Counted from the stretch's first letter, positions 21,927-30,812 are shown. The stretch is 32,218 bases of DNA from an uncultured Lewinella sp. (GCA_913057725.1 CAJXOS010000065.1:1-32218), one strand, 5' to 3'. Notes: a model not told the origin generated them from the letters alone. Made by a program: numbers and translations.

Positions 21927-22787
21927 TTACTCCGCCAAAAGCTCGGTAAGTAGGAAGGATTGTGTAAGGTTCTGGACAAACTGATTTTTTAGAGCAGTAG
22001 TGTCTGTAGAGCGGGCATCTATACCTTCGAACCAGCGAGAGATATCCTGTTCGATAACCAAGGTTGGATTAAAGCCATCAACAAATACTGTAGGGGCAGA
22101 TAGATCCAAGGATAGTTCTCGAATGAAATCACTTCCATACAGGTTGATAGCCATGGTGTCCGTAGCCATGGTATCCGTAAAGTATTCGATTTTAGCAAAA
22201 ACGTATCCAAGGTCACTACCAAAATTCATTTGCCCGGCTTGTGGTGCCAGAGGGTGGCTGGTAGATACCGAAGTGGTGATTGCTTTATTCGTAGGGTCAC
22301 TGATGCCAAAGGTCGTTCTAAGTCCTAGTAAGGTGCCATCAGGGATTACTGTGCCAACTTGTACTGTCCTGCTACTACTACTTATTTCTGCTAAGGCAAT
22401 GTCGTCTAGGATAGTCGTCATACTCGTATCTCCTGCTTCTGCGATACTGATATCCAGAGAGTCCTGAATGCGTAAGACTTCCCCATTGGTCAACTGTAGT
22501 CGAATATTCGACCAGTAGAATCGGATGCGATCAATGAGGAAAGGGTGGTCCTGAACGTCGAGATAAAAGGTGTCCAACCCAAAGCTGACGGTTGTATCGG
22601 CATAAGACCACACATTGTTGAAACGCAGGCTTAACTCAGGGAACGTACAGCAATCAGCGCAAGAATCATCCGCGTCTATATCAAAGTTGGAGGCACGTAC
22701 ATCCAGACAGCCTTCTGTGGGCTCATAGCAAGCGCTCAGTAAGAGAATTAGAAGGCTAATGCCTAAGCAGTGGTAATATTGCTTCAT
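21927..22787 (-). CDS. Divergent MbnP-like lipoprotein lacking the conserved tryptophans
   Basis: A 286-residue lipoprotein (lipobox LSAC, Cys20). Its N-terminus has a cysteine-rich segment (CLDVRASNFDIDADDSCADCC, residues 27-47) resembling short surface-protein motifs of Bacteroidota. The core aligns with the next gene (LSLRFNNVW, DRIRFYWSNIRL, and GYVFAKIE at 194-201), but the WSW of the neighbour is replaced: Trp149 and Trp151 correspond to Phe189 and Ser191, and YHIG corresponds to NLYG. It therefore seems to lack the oxidisable tryptophan and the histidine. It may be a structural or regulatory partner or have another metal chemistry. It starts 2 bp after the exonuclease stop. Confidence 0.7.
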   Translation of the reverse strand: MKQYYHCLGISLLILLLSACYEPTEGCLDVRASNFDIDADDSCADCCTFPELSLRFNNVWSYADTTVSFGLDTFYLDVQDHPFLIDRIRFYWSNIRLQLTNGEVLRIQDSLDISIAEAGDTSMTTILDDIALAEISSSSRTVQVGTVIPDGTLLGLRTTFGISDPTNKAITTSVSTSHPLAPQAGQMNFGSDLGYVFAKIEYFTDTMATDTMAINLYGSDFIRELSLDLSAPTVFVDGFNPTLVIEQDISRWFEGIDARSTDTTALKNQFVQNLTQSFLLTELLAE

Positions 22788-22789
22788 TG

Positions 22790-23602
22790 CTAGCTTTGCT
22801 GATTTTCTCGCATGATCCGCCGGGCAATTTGCTTAACCTGGCTGGAGAATTCCTTGTTCAAAATCCAGTTGTAGTAGTTCTTATCCCTCTTAAAGACGTC
22901 GGCTACCGGCTGACCGTTGTATTTGCCAAAAGCAAAAACAATGGTGCCGTTTTGGTCGTAGCGCATCTTTTGGGTGGCATCGACAAAGCGCGTATCATTG
23001 GTGAAGTCGTGCAAAGACTTAATGTCTGGTTGGATCGCATTGGGGGTCCTATTGCCATCGCCATCAATGTAGGGCTTGCCATCGTACATCGCCAATTGCC
23101 CTTGAAATACATCGATTGTGGCGCGTACATCAGCCATAGCGTCGTGCGCATTTTCCATTTCCTTCTTACAGTAGTAGCGAAGGGCAGCACTAAGCGTCCG
23201 TGGCTCCATCTTGTAGAAGATTCGTTGCACGTCAACTAGTCGCCGGCGATCGACATTGAATTCCAGGCCCGCCCGGTCGAATTCTTCCATCAACATCGGT
23301 ACGTCAAAACGGTTGGAGTTATAGCCGGCCAAATCTGCGTCGCCGATAAAATCAAAAACCTCCTGAGCGATCTGGCCAAAGAGCGGTTTGCGCGCTACGT
23401 CCTTAGGAGTGATACCGTGTACACCCATCGCTTCCTCCGAAATGGGAATGCCGGGATTGACCAGATACGTGCGTTCGATTGGATCTCCTCCCTTTGCAGG
23501 GTACTTGATCATCGCCAGCTGGATGATCCGGTCTCTAATGACGTGCAGGCCAGTTGATTCTATATCGAAGAAGACGAGGTCGCGAGTTAGTTTCAAATCC
23601 AT
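22790..23602 (-). CDS. 3'-5' exonuclease, DnaQ/ExoX type
   Basis: A 270-residue DEDDh exonuclease. Catalytic residues are visible: Asp13 and Glu15 (FDIEST), Asp100 (NSNRFD) and His153/Asp158 (HDAMADVRAT). After the nuclease domain (about 1-180) there is a C-terminal module around residues 222-255 (FAFGKYNGQPVADVF, then YYNWIL) like that found in exodeoxyribonuclease X-like proteins. The family trims 3' ends in proofreading or repair. It is the first gene of a run that continues into the MbnP-like genes only 2 bp later, an odd pairing that may simply reflect compact spacing. Start ATG at 23600-23602, 20 nt after a TACCTTTG promoter element. Confidence 0.87.
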   Translation of the reverse strand: MDLKLTRDLVFFDIESTGLHVIRDRIIQLAMIKYPAKGGDPIERTYLVNPGIPISEEAMGVHGITPKDVARKPLFGQIAQEVFDFIGDADLAGYNSNRFDVPMLMEEFDRAGLEFNVDRRRLVDVQRIFYKMEPRTLSAALRYYCKKEMENAHDAMADVRATIDVFQGQLAMYDGKPYIDGDGNRTPNAIQPDIKSLHDFTNDTRFVDATQKMRYDQNGTIVFAFGKYNGQPVADVFKRDKNYYNWILNKEFSSQVKQIARRIMRENQQS

Positions 23603-23622
23603 GGTAGGGGGGCGGTTTGCGG

Positions 23623-23650
23623 CAAAGGTAGTTAATGTAGAATAAGCAAT
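23623..23650 (-). promoter_or_regulatory. Promoter of the exonuclease gene
   Basis: On the minus strand ATTG (23647-23650) precedes TACCTTTG (23623-23630) by 16 nt. The -7 element matches the Bacteroidetes TAnnTTTG consensus exactly and lies 20 nt before the ATG; the -33 spacing is slightly short. Confidence 0.5.
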
Positions 23651-24724
23651 TTATTCCGTGGCTTGTGCTGCGGGTTGTGGAAAACCACTAGTCATCTTGA
23701 CCTTTAGATTTCCTTGTTCATCGCCGTAGATGAAATAGCCTTCTACCTGCGGCATGGTGTCAATCATATTAAAGGCTTGGTCCAGTCCTGCTACCATTGC
23801 AGCTGTAGCCAAACCATCGGCTGTGGCACAATCTTTTGCCATGATAGAAGCACTGAGCAAGTTGCTGCGTTCAGGATAACCGGTAAACGGATTAATAGTA
23901 TGACTGAATTTTTGGCCGTTGGCCTCATAGTAGTTACGATAGTTTCCAGAGGTGGCAATAGCTGCATTATTTAAAGGTACTGCAGTTTGCATCTCAGTCG
24001 GCGAAGCGTCTTCTTTTGGTACAGCAATGCCAATGCGCCATGGCGTTTGGGCTTCATCCTTTACACCTTGAGCTCGAACTTCACCACCAATGTCTACTAA
24101 AAAATGTTCGACACCATTTTGAGTAAGGAATTCACAAAGGAGATCAACGCCATAACCTTTTGCGACGGCTGAAAAATCGATTTGCGTACCTGGAAAAGAC
24201 TTGTCCAATTGGATAGCAGATGGCGACCAGATTTTAGCATCATAATCGATCTTATCTATTCCAACGAAGGCCATCAGTGAATCCACCTTCGCACTATCAA
24301 CCGCTGTTACGGGCTTCTTTGGCGTGTATCCAAAACCCCAGTAATTGACCAATGGCATGATAGTGGGATTGAAATAGGACTGAGTACGCTCCGCAATATC
24401 TAGCGATAGCTCCAAGTTTGCCAGGAAGTGTGGCGCTGCCTGCATGGTCTCTGCATCTATCGCGTGCAGGTCGCCATGGTTGAACCTGGAAATAAGGGCT
24501 TCTGGAATGTAGGTAGAAACCTCCATATTGAGCGCTACCAACAACGAATCTAGCTGACTTTGTTGCACAGCGTTTTCAGCACCAACGTAAGTGACACGAT
24601 AATAGGTGCCCATGGTTTCTCCTTGAATCAACTGCGGCTTGTTCGCAGTGTTCTGAGGTGAATCTGGATTGCACGAGACCAATAGGCCAACTAAGAGCAA
24701 AGGAATAAATAGATAGGTTTTCAT
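23651..24724 (-). CDS. apbE: FAD:protein FMN transferase (ApbE), lipoprotein
   Basis: A 357-residue periplasmic lipoprotein (lipobox LLVSC, Cys18). It transfers FMN from FAD to Thr/Ser of target proteins such as Nqr/Rnf subunits. Motifs seen: TMGTYYRVTY (38-46), AVAKGYGVD (186-194), FLVDIGGEVRAQG (208-220), SGNYRNYYEANGQKFSHTINP (259-279) and the metal-binding TADGLAT (301-307). The open frame reaches 16 codons further, but the ATG at 24722-24724 directly precedes the signal sequence and is preferred. No obvious flavinylation target is encoded nearby. It is separated from DoxX by 184 bp, which holds no gene. Confidence 0.9.
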   Translation of the reverse strand: MKTYLFIPLLLVGLLVSCNPDSPQNTANKPQLIQGETMGTYYRVTYVGAENAVQQSQLDSLLVALNMEVSTYIPEALISRFNHGDLHAIDAETMQAAPHFLANLELSLDIAERTQSYFNPTIMPLVNYWGFGYTPKKPVTAVDSAKVDSLMAFVGIDKIDYDAKIWSPSAIQLDKSFPGTQIDFSAVAKGYGVDLLCEFLTQNGVEHFLVDIGGEVRAQGVKDEAQTPWRIGIAVPKEDASPTEMQTAVPLNNAAIATSGNYRNYYEANGQKFSHTINPFTGYPERSNLLSASIMAKDCATADGLATAAMVAGLDQAFNMIDTMPQVEGYFIYGDEQGNLKVKMTSGFPQPAAQATE

Positions 24725-24908
24725 TTTACGAGGGGGAATTTTGATTTGAAGCGAACTGCCGACTAATAACAATACAAAACAGGGTGGAGCTCGCCCGGGA
24801 CAGGGGCAAATATCCGAACTTAAATAGCAACTTGTTATCCCTTTGCCTGGTCTTTTTGTTGCCTGGACAACTATTTATCACCAGACCGACAAAAAACACT
24901 TGAAGGGC

Positions 24909-25322
24909 CTACACCATCTGACGGTTTTTCCACCAAGTATCGATACTATAGCGGCCAGGACCGGTCAAGAATAGTACCAGGTATGCTACCGCAAACATGA
25001 GGGCTTTTTCCTGCTCCTTGAACGGATCGCCACCGTGAATGATCCATGCGGCTACCAGCATAGTAATCAAGGCTGGAATGGCAGCCCAGCGGGTAAACAG
25101 ACCAATGACTAGTAGGATAGGGCAAATGACCTCCCCTAATACTGCCAATTGCAGGGAAAGAGGATTGCCTACGCCTAATGGATCAGCAAACTTAATGGGA
25201 GGGCCATCCAATAATTTTTGAAGTTTTCCCCAGCCGTGATTAATGATCATTAAACCGCCAAAAGCAAGGCGCATTAGCAGTAGGGCAATATCCAATGAAC
25301 GTGAATTATTCATATGCTTCAT
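24909..25322 (-). CDS. DoxX-family membrane protein
   Basis: A 137-residue membrane protein with about four helices. LLLMRLAFGGLMIINHGWGKLQKL, LGEVICPILLVIGLFTRWAAIPALI and the closing GPGRYSIDTWW are typical of the DoxX family, whose members are often part of oxidoreductase or quinone-linked membrane complexes. The exact role is not established. The start overlaps the upstream glycosyltransferase by 17 bp (7-8 bp if ATG 25313 is used), so it is probably co-translated with it. Confidence 0.85.
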   Translation of the reverse strand: MKHMNNSRSLDIALLLMRLAFGGLMIINHGWGKLQKLLDGPPIKFADPLGVGNPLSLQLAVLGEVICPILLVIGLFTRWAAIPALITMLVAAWIIHGGDPFKEQEKALMFAVAYLVLFLTGPGRYSIDTWWKNRQMV

Positions 25323-26745
25323 TTTTCTCTAGTAACCAAACCTTATCGAGTAAGGTGTCGATGATGGTGAAATTCTCGTAAATGATATCCGTCAATTGGT
25401 TGTGGGGATGATCGGTGCGTAGCAAGGCAAAGCGGGGGTTGTGATCCAGGATCTGCTGAGCTTCGTGCTCTAGATCTAGTTCCAGCGCAGCTACATGATG
25501 ATCATAATACAGTAGAGAAGAATGCACGTAAGGTGTGAGGCTTTCTTGCCCCAGCAGGTGGTAGGTGATGTGATGATAATTACCGGTGTAAACCAGTTCG
25601 CCAGGGGCGAGGCGTTTTTGAAGTTCTTCAGTGACGACGCGTGGGTCATCAACTTTGCCATTGTAGTAGCTATACAAGGCTATTGATAAACCTAGGACAA
25701 GGGTTGCAAGTGTTCCCCAAGCCCATCGATTCGGTATGTTTCTCAGCCAAGCTTGAGCTGTTCGGTTGCCATAAAACCAACTGCCAGCTAAAAGCGCAAG
25801 TGGTGGCATGAGTTGTATCTGATAATGCCCAAACGTTTTGCCTGGTAGGATCGTGATGATCAATACGCACATCATCCAGAAAAGTAGGAAGCCTTGCCAG
25901 ATTCGATCATTTGCCTGGTGTTCTCGATACGCGAAAATAGCTAGCAAGGTAAAGGGAAAGAATCGAGCAAAGAATTCCAACGTAAATAGGAATCGACTAC
26001 CCCAACTGGCCTCTACAGGATATCGGCTCGTCACATCAAAGGTGTAGAAGAGAAAGGCATCTAATTGATCGATACTAGCGTAATAAGAGTACGTTAAGGC
26101 CAATGGCACAAAAAAGGCTAGCGTAAGGGGTAAGCATTGCCAGAAAATAGCCGTCACCAAATCCTTTTTACGCCAACCTTGCCACAAGAGAAAAGCGCCA
26201 ATGGCAAAAGCGTCAGCAGCAATGACATACTTGACCATGAAGCCCAATCCCAGTAGTGTTCCGGCGATCAGAAAATGGTGCCACTTCCGATCGTCTCCCC
26301 AGATCAATAAGACTGCGCCGACGGCAAATGGGACAAAGAACAGCTCTGTGTTAGGCGATAGGCCGTAGTATTTAAAGGTAGAGCTAAGGATTAGATAGCC
26401 GATACCTGCAGCCCAACCCACACGTTGATCCTGATTTCCTTTGACGCCAAGTCGGTAAATCAGGTAGGCGGTCAGACCAATGATCAGGGCAGTAAACAAG
26501 CGGAGCATGAAGATAGAACCACCTCCAAGCCAGCTCATCGCAGCATAGATTAGGAAAATGCCCAGCGGCTTCGTGTCAAAACTATCTACTAAGTACGTTT
26601 GCCCTTCCAGTAAGCCCTTGCCAATTAGGAAATAGGTAGACTCGTCGTGGTTGATTACACTTGGGAAAAAGGTACCCCAGCGGATGATCACCGCAAGCAG
26701 TAAAAAGATGGGCAATGCCCATTTCGACCAGTCTACCCTTTGCAT
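25306..26745 (-). CDS. GT39/ArnT-like membrane glycosyltransferase
   Basis: A 479-residue polytopic protein with about eleven hydrophobic segments. The first periplasmic loop contains the acidic NHDESTYF motif (about residues 33-40) and then DTKPLGIFLIYAAM, both typical of the GT-C fold (PMT/ArnT group), which transfers sugars from lipid carriers to proteins or lipids. The soluble C-terminal part (about 365-479) is modest in size. Start and stop are fused to neighbours: a TAATG overlap with terC upstream and an overlap with doxX downstream. Donor and acceptor are unknown. Confidence 0.82.
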   Translation of the reverse strand: MQRVDWSKWALPIFLLLAVIIRWGTFFPSVINHDESTYFLIGKGLLEGQTYLVDSFDTKPLGIFLIYAAMSWLGGGSIFMLRLFTALIIGLTAYLIYRLGVKGNQDQRVGWAAGIGYLILSSTFKYYGLSPNTELFFVPFAVGAVLLIWGDDRKWHHFLIAGTLLGLGFMVKYVIAADAFAIGAFLLWQGWRKKDLVTAIFWQCLPLTLAFFVPLALTYSYYASIDQLDAFLFYTFDVTSRYPVEASWGSRFLFTLEFFARFFPFTLLAIFAYREHQANDRIWQGFLLFWMMCVLIITILPGKTFGHYQIQLMPPLALLAGSWFYGNRTAQAWLRNIPNRWAWGTLATLVLGLSIALYSYYNGKVDDPRVVTEELQKRLAPGELVYTGNYHHITYHLLGQESLTPYVHSSLLYYDHHVAALELDLEHEAQQILDHNPRFALLRTDHPHNQLTDIIYENFTIIDTLLDKVWLLEKNEAYE

Positions 26746-27596
26746 TATTTGCTAGAATTCGGCTCGAGAATGCCTTCCTTAACAGCATCCTCTTCGATCC
26801 CATGTAATTGCACCGTTTTGCCACTCTTCTTGCGCAAGCGCATGTTGAGGAACTCCACCAACAAAGAGAAGGCAATAGCAAAATAGAGGTATCCTTTCGG
26901 TACCGTGCCTACCTCTGAGCCAGCTACTGTCATATGCGCCAAGTGTGCTCCTTCCACAATAAGCATGAAGCCAATCAAGATTAGGAAGGCTAGGCCAAGC
27001 ATTTGGATCGTTGGGTTACGGTTAACGAAGTTACCCACTGGGTTGGCAAACAACATCATGATAGCTACAGAGAGCATTACGGCAGCAATCATAATTACCA
27101 GTGCTCCGGTAATACCGTTGGTCATACCAACCGCAGTAAGAATAGAGTCGAAGCTGAAGACAATATTGATGATGGTGATTTGCACAATGACCTGTGATAA
27201 GGTAGAGCCTGCTTTCTTACCATTCTCATCCGTCTGATGACCCTCCAGTTTATGGTGGATTTCGCTGGTAGATTTATAGAGTAGAAAGACACCACCAGCG
27301 ATGAGGATTAGGCTTTGGCCCGTAAATCCAGCATGGACCAGTGCATTGTCAATCTTAATCCAAGGCGTATTCATCGCCACCAGGGCAGAGATACCAAACA
27401 GGAGCGCAATACGCATGATCATTGCTAAGATCAAACCAACGTTGGTTGCTTTCGGACGTTCTTCTTCCGGCAACTTGTTAGCGGCAATGGTGATGAAAAT
27501 GATATTATCAATACCTAGAACAATCTCCAGAAACGTCAAGGTGAGGAAACTCATCCACACACCGGCATTGCCCAGGTCAGGCATAATAAATTCCAT
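26745..27596 (-). CDS. TerC-family membrane protein
   Basis: A 283-residue protein with about seven membrane helices. The diagnostic FLEIVLGIDNIIFI stretch (about 23-36) and the matching second half (INIVFSFDSILTAVGMT) carry the paired acidic residues of TerC proteins, which export or manage metal ions, including manganese in several bacteria. The tail is hydrophilic (VQLHGIEEDAVKEGILEP). It heads the run terC, GT39, doxX, joined by overlaps. Whether it protects secreted enzymes or handles tellurite cannot be read from sequence. Confidence 0.9.
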   Translation of the reverse strand: MEFIMPDLGNAGVWMSFLTLTFLEIVLGIDNIIFITIAANKLPEEERPKATNVGLILAMIMRIALLFGISALVAMNTPWIKIDNALVHAGFTGQSLILIAGGVFLLYKSTSEIHHKLEGHQTDENGKKAGSTLSQVIVQITIINIVFSFDSILTAVGMTNGITGALVIMIAAVMLSVAIMMLFANPVGNFVNRNPTIQMLGLAFLILIGFMLIVEGAHLAHMTVAGSEVGTVPKGYLYFAIAFSLLVEFLNMRLRKKSGKTVQLHGIEEDAVKEGILEPNSSK

Positions 27597-27745
27597 AGTT
27601 ATGAGCAGGTTGGTATTTGAGCTGCAAGTTTACGACATTCTGCAGAGTAATGGAATAAAGGTGTATGGGTTTATTGGGGTAAGGGTAGAGGCAGGTTCCA
27701 GATGGAGGCATCCATATCGCTGTAGTGCGTAATGGAAATGACCAC

Positions 27746-29173
27746 TTATTCCTTGCTTTTAGCACCTTTCAAAATGCTACCCACACCCAGAATCGCAAAG
27801 ACCATCAGAAGTATAATTAGGTAGCTGTCAAATCCAAAGAGCCAGCTTGATGGCAGCAATTGATAGTAGAATGCCAGTAGAAGTGCCTCACCGATAATAA
27901 TGGCAAGAACCGCCGCACCAGGGTGTACAATTTTCCAGTGAAGAACAGCTAGGGTGATAGGGAATAGGATTGATAAACCGCTGAAGGCCAATTTCCCCAT
28001 GTCAAAGATCGTATCAAATGGATGGGCTGCAATTGCCAACCCAATGAAAGTAAAAATGACTACGATTATCCGGCCAAGTTTAACCTGTTCGGAAAGTTCG
28101 GTTTCTTGTCGGAAGGGTAGAATGAAGTCTCTGGTGACAATTGTGCTCAAGGCGAGTAGCTGCGAATCAAGTGTAGACATAAATGCCGCTAGCGCACCCG
28201 TCAGGACTAGCGCTGCAAACCATTCTGTGCTGTGCTCTACCAGCATCATAGGTAGAATCTGATCGGCAGCTTTGCCGGTTAAGTCAGGGAAGCTTAGATG
28301 CCCCAATACGCCAATAATGACGGGGAATAATGAAATTATCAATGGGATACCTCCGTACAAAAGGGCCGATTTCTTCAACTTGTCCAGGTCCTTGGCGATG
28401 TAGAAGCGCATGAAAATTTGCGGAAACATCGGGATGCAGAACAGCCAAAAGATCAAGATGCTGAACCATTTTTGTGGGGGGTACTTGTTGCCTTTGCCTG
28501 CTCGATCAAATAGGTCAGGTTCTAAGGCAAATACGGCTTCATTGGCGACGGTTAGGCCACCTAGGCTATTGGTAACAACAATTACCGCAGCGAGCATTAG
28601 GCCGATGGCCAATAAGCCTTGTTTGAGATCGGTTTTTGCTACACTTCGCATACCACCAATCCAGACATAGGCAATGGTAAACAACGTAAGAAATGTGGCA
28701 CCCCAGAAGTACGGAACAGCTCCTTTGGTGATAGTCTCCAGAATATAACCTGCACCCACAATCTGTAAAGCCAGATAAGGGAACGTAAAGAGTACCATCA
28801 CGAGCGCATAGAGCCAGCGTAAGGTGCCGCTTCCAGTTTGATCATAGATGAGTTCACCAGGGGTGATGTAGCCATGTTCTTTCCCGAGGCGCCAGATCTT
28901 GGTGCCCAAGAAAAAGAAGGAAAACGCCGCGAAGCCAGTGCCCAAGGCCATGACTACATAATAGGTGTAGCCAATTCTGTAACCCTCTCCGGCAAAACCA
29001 AGGAAGTAGAACGCACTGAAGTTGGTGGCCAGAATGGTAAAGAACAAGGTGATTGTTCCTAGGTTACGATTTGCCAAAAAATAACCCTCGGGTGTGTTGG
29101 CATCTTGACGAGCACCCCGAAGACTACCTAGAAATACGATTGCAATGTATCCGATAAGAATAGCGTAGACCAT
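27746..29173 (-). CDS. Sodium:solute symporter family transporter
   Basis: A 475-residue protein of the SSS family with about 13 membrane helices. Visible hallmarks are the TPEGYFLANRNLGTITLFFTILATNFSAF region (27-55, given here only by its ends TPEGYF and NFSAF), IGGMRSVAKTDLKQG in the middle, and SQLLALSTIVTRDF in the second inverted repeat. The substrate (sugar, proline, pantothenate or other) cannot be decided by eye. It starts 1 bp after the stop of a small membrane protein, a pairing seen for several SSS carriers. A 149-bp gap without a gene separates it from terC. Confidence 0.87.
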   Translation of the reverse strand: MVYAILIGYIAIVFLGSLRGARQDANTPEGYFLANRNLGTITLFFTILATNFSAFYFLGFAGEGYRIGYTYYVVMALGTGFAAFSFFFLGTKIWRLGKEHGYITPGELIYDQTGSGTLRWLYALVMVLFTFPYLALQIVGAGYILETITKGAVPYFWGATFLTLFTIAYVWIGGMRSVAKTDLKQGLLAIGLMLAAVIVVTNSLGGLTVANEAVFALEPDLFDRAGKGNKYPPQKWFSILIFWLFCIPMFPQIFMRFYIAKDLDKLKKSALLYGGIPLIISLFPVIIGVLGHLSFPDLTGKAADQILPMMLVEHSTEWFAALVLTGALAAFMSTLDSQLLALSTIVTRDFILPFRQETELSEQVKLGRIIVVIFTFIGLAIAAHPFDTIFDMGKLAFSGLSILFPITLAVLHWKIVHPGAAVLAIIIGEALLLAFYYQLLPSSWLFGFDSYLIILLMVFAILGVGSILKGAKSKE

Positions 29174-29174
29174 A

Positions 29175-29369
29175 TTATTTCCAATGTCGATTGGCGAAAA
29201 AATAAAAGACGACTATGAAAAGAGCGTGGACAAACATAAACCAGCCTAGCCAGACCGGAAATCCACCCCAGGTAGTTTTTGTAGACCAGGAAGTGAATAG
29301 ATAATCTTGTGAAAGCAGAAAGAGGGCGATAAAAATAAACGCCCATAGCCAACGACCCCGTTTACTCAT
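29175..29369 (-). CDS. Small two-helix membrane protein paired with the SSS transporter
   Basis: With the ATG at 29367-29369 the protein has 64 residues and two hydrophobic helices (about 7-22 and 38-58, the second containing GFPVWLGWFMFVHALFIVV). It resembles the small DUF3311-like partners found next to SSS transporters. The frame is open further upstream to 29411 (78 residues), but a TACCTTAG promoter-like element at 29389-29396 lies inside that extension, 19 nt before the chosen ATG, arguing for the shorter form. The stop and the transporter start are one base apart. Confidence 0.65.
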   Translation of the reverse strand: MSKRGRWLWAFIFIALFLLSQDYLFTSWSTKTTWGGFPVWLGWFMFVHALFIVVFYFFANRHWK

Positions 29370-29388
29370 ATTGCTATTCATTGTGGTT

Positions 29389-29396
29389 CTAAGGTA
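29389..29396 (-). promoter_or_regulatory. -7-like element upstream of the SSS operon
   Basis: TACCTTAG on the minus strand differs at one position from TAnnTTTG. The distance to the preferred start (19 nt) equals that of other promoters in this window. The -33 half is not clear. Confidence 0.35.
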
Positions 29397-29459
29397 AGAA
29401 GCCAATAGCAATGCTACAGCAATCCACCTGTCTAAAGCAGTTCAGATTTTGCTGTTCAC

Positions 29460-29491
29460 TTTGATTATCCATCCTTTTCCTTCTACCTTTG
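29460..29491 (+). promoter_or_regulatory. Bacteroidetes-type promoter of the DUF6495-like gene
   Basis: TTTG (29460-29463), 20 nt, TACCTTTG (29484-29491). Both halves fit the Bacteroidetes consensus. The start codon is 91 nt further on, leaving a leader of roughly 85 nt. Confidence 0.65.
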
Positions 29492-29582
29492 CCGAACTTT
29501 TGCTTGAGGCAGCTGCTTTTGTAGACATCTTAAGCAGTTTATTTCTATATGGAAGCGTCCATCAATTGATATCTAGATACCT

Positions 29583-30068
29583 ATGAAATTTCGCCGCTTA
29601 AATACAGAAGAACTCCAAGACCTAGAACAGGAATTTATTCAGTTTCTGGTAGCCAATACGGTGACTGGTGAGGATTGGGTTAAGCTTAAGGAAGAGGAAC
29701 CTGAAAAAGCAGAGGGCTTAATCGAAGTCTTCAGTGATATCGTCTTTGAGAGGGTGGTGAAGAATATCCAGTTTTTGGAATTCCGCACTCCTGAAGATAT
29801 CAAGACCTTCCAATGCCTAGAGGAAAAGATCGTCATGAATGGTCTCCGCATGGAAGGTGAAGCAGAGATCGATCTTACAACGGACTTACCGCCGGCAGAG
29901 ATGTTTCAGAAGCTGCAACAGGCGGATGTGAAACTACAGATCTATACAGCAGAGAAAGGATATGTGCCTGATCGTGGAGCGGAGTTATTCCGTATGCTAG
30001 AAGGTGGAGCTAAGATTTCCCGAGAAGGACAGCTGTTTCAGGCCATCGAAGCATTTAAGGCGGGATAG
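29583..30068 (+). CDS. DUF6495-like protein
   Basis: A 161-residue acidic soluble protein without signal peptide. The opening MKFRRLNTEELQDLEQEFIQF, the central VFSDIVFERVV and IQFLEFRTPEDIKTF, EIDLTTD, and the IYTAEKGY with a late GGAKISREGQLFQ match what I remember of the Bacteroidota-specific DUF6495 family. The family has no known function. Its stop lies 3 bp from the stop of the convergent trmD gene, so the two messages must overlap at their 3' ends. It has its own well-formed promoter. Confidence 0.7.
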   Translation: MKFRRLNTEELQDLEQEFIQFLVANTVTGEDWVKLKEEEPEKAEGLIEVFSDIVFERVVKNIQFLEFRTPEDIKTFQCLEEKIVMNGLRMEGEAEIDLTTDLPPAEMFQKLQQADVKLQIYTAEKGYVPDRGAELFRMLEGGAKISREGQLFQAIEAFKAG

Positions 30069-30071
30069 GTT

Positions 30072-30758
30072 CTACTCCTCGCCTTCTTCCAAAAGATCCG
30101 GACGGCGATCTTTGGTGCGCTGCATGGCTTGCTCATAGCGCCACTCTTCAATCTTTGGCGTGTTACCACTCGTGAGAATCTCGGGTACTTCCCAACCGCG
30201 GAAATTTGCGGGTCTTGTATACACTGGTGGAGCAAGAAGGTCATCCTGAAACGAATCCGTTAAGGCAGACTGCTCATCTCCCAAAACACCGGGCAGCAAG
30301 CGACCGATAGAGTCAACCAGAACTGCGGCAGCCAATTCGCCACCACTCAAGACGTAGTCTCCTATGCTGATCTCACGCGTGACATAGTGTTCACGGATTC
30401 GCTCATCAATGCCTTTATAATGACCACAAATCAGTATGAGGTTTTCCTGTAGCGAAAGTTGATTGGCTATGCCTTGGCGATACCGCTCGCCATCGGGCGT
30501 CAGGAAAATGATTTCGCCGTAGGTGCGTTCTTTCTTGAGATCGTCCAGGCAATTCGCTAGTGGTTCACACATCATGACCATACCGGCGCCGCCGCCAAAC
30601 TGGTAGTCGTCAATTTGCCGGTGCCGCCCCAACCCATAATCTCTCAGGTTGTGGACCACCACCTCGAGTAGGCCCTTGTCTTGCGCACGCTTCATAATAG
30701 AGTGCTCAAAAGGACTACGCAATAATTCTGGCAACACGGACACAACATCAATACGCAT
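30072..30758 (-). CDS. trmD: tRNA (guanine-37-N1)-methyltransferase
   Basis: A 228-residue SPOUT methyltransferase that uses S-adenosylmethionine to form m1G37 in tRNAs with G36-G37, preventing frameshifting. [56 protein letters not shown] (trefoil knot) and [16 protein letters not shown] with its catalytic Asp are all visible. The frame extends 12 codons to a TTG, but the ATG at 30756-30758 is the family start and sits 23 nt after a promoter. In many bacteria trmD lies with rpsP, rimM and rplS; here it stands alone. Confidence 0.95.
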   Translation of the reverse strand: MRIDVVSVLPELLRSPFEHSIMKRAQDKGLLEVVVHNLRDYGLGRHRQIDDYQFGGGAGMVMMCEPLANCLDDLKKERTYGEIIFLTPDGERYRQGIANQLSLQENLILICGHYKGIDERIREHYVTREISIGDYVLSGGELAAAVLVDSIGRLLPGVLGDEQSALTDSFQDDLLAPPVYTRPANFRGWEVPEILTSGNTPKIEEWRYEQAMQRTKDRRPDLLEEGEE

Positions 30759-30781
30759 AAACCGCGAAATTCTATTTCCTG

Positions 30782-30812
30782 CAAAGCTGGGCAATATCGT
30801 TAAGCATTCAAA
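30782..30812 (-). promoter_or_regulatory. Promoter of trmD
   Basis: On the minus strand TTTG (30809-30812), 19 nt, CAGCTTTG (30782-30789). The spacing is ideal and the -7 element differs from TAnnTTTG only in its first base. It supports the ATG at 30758 as start. Confidence 0.55.
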
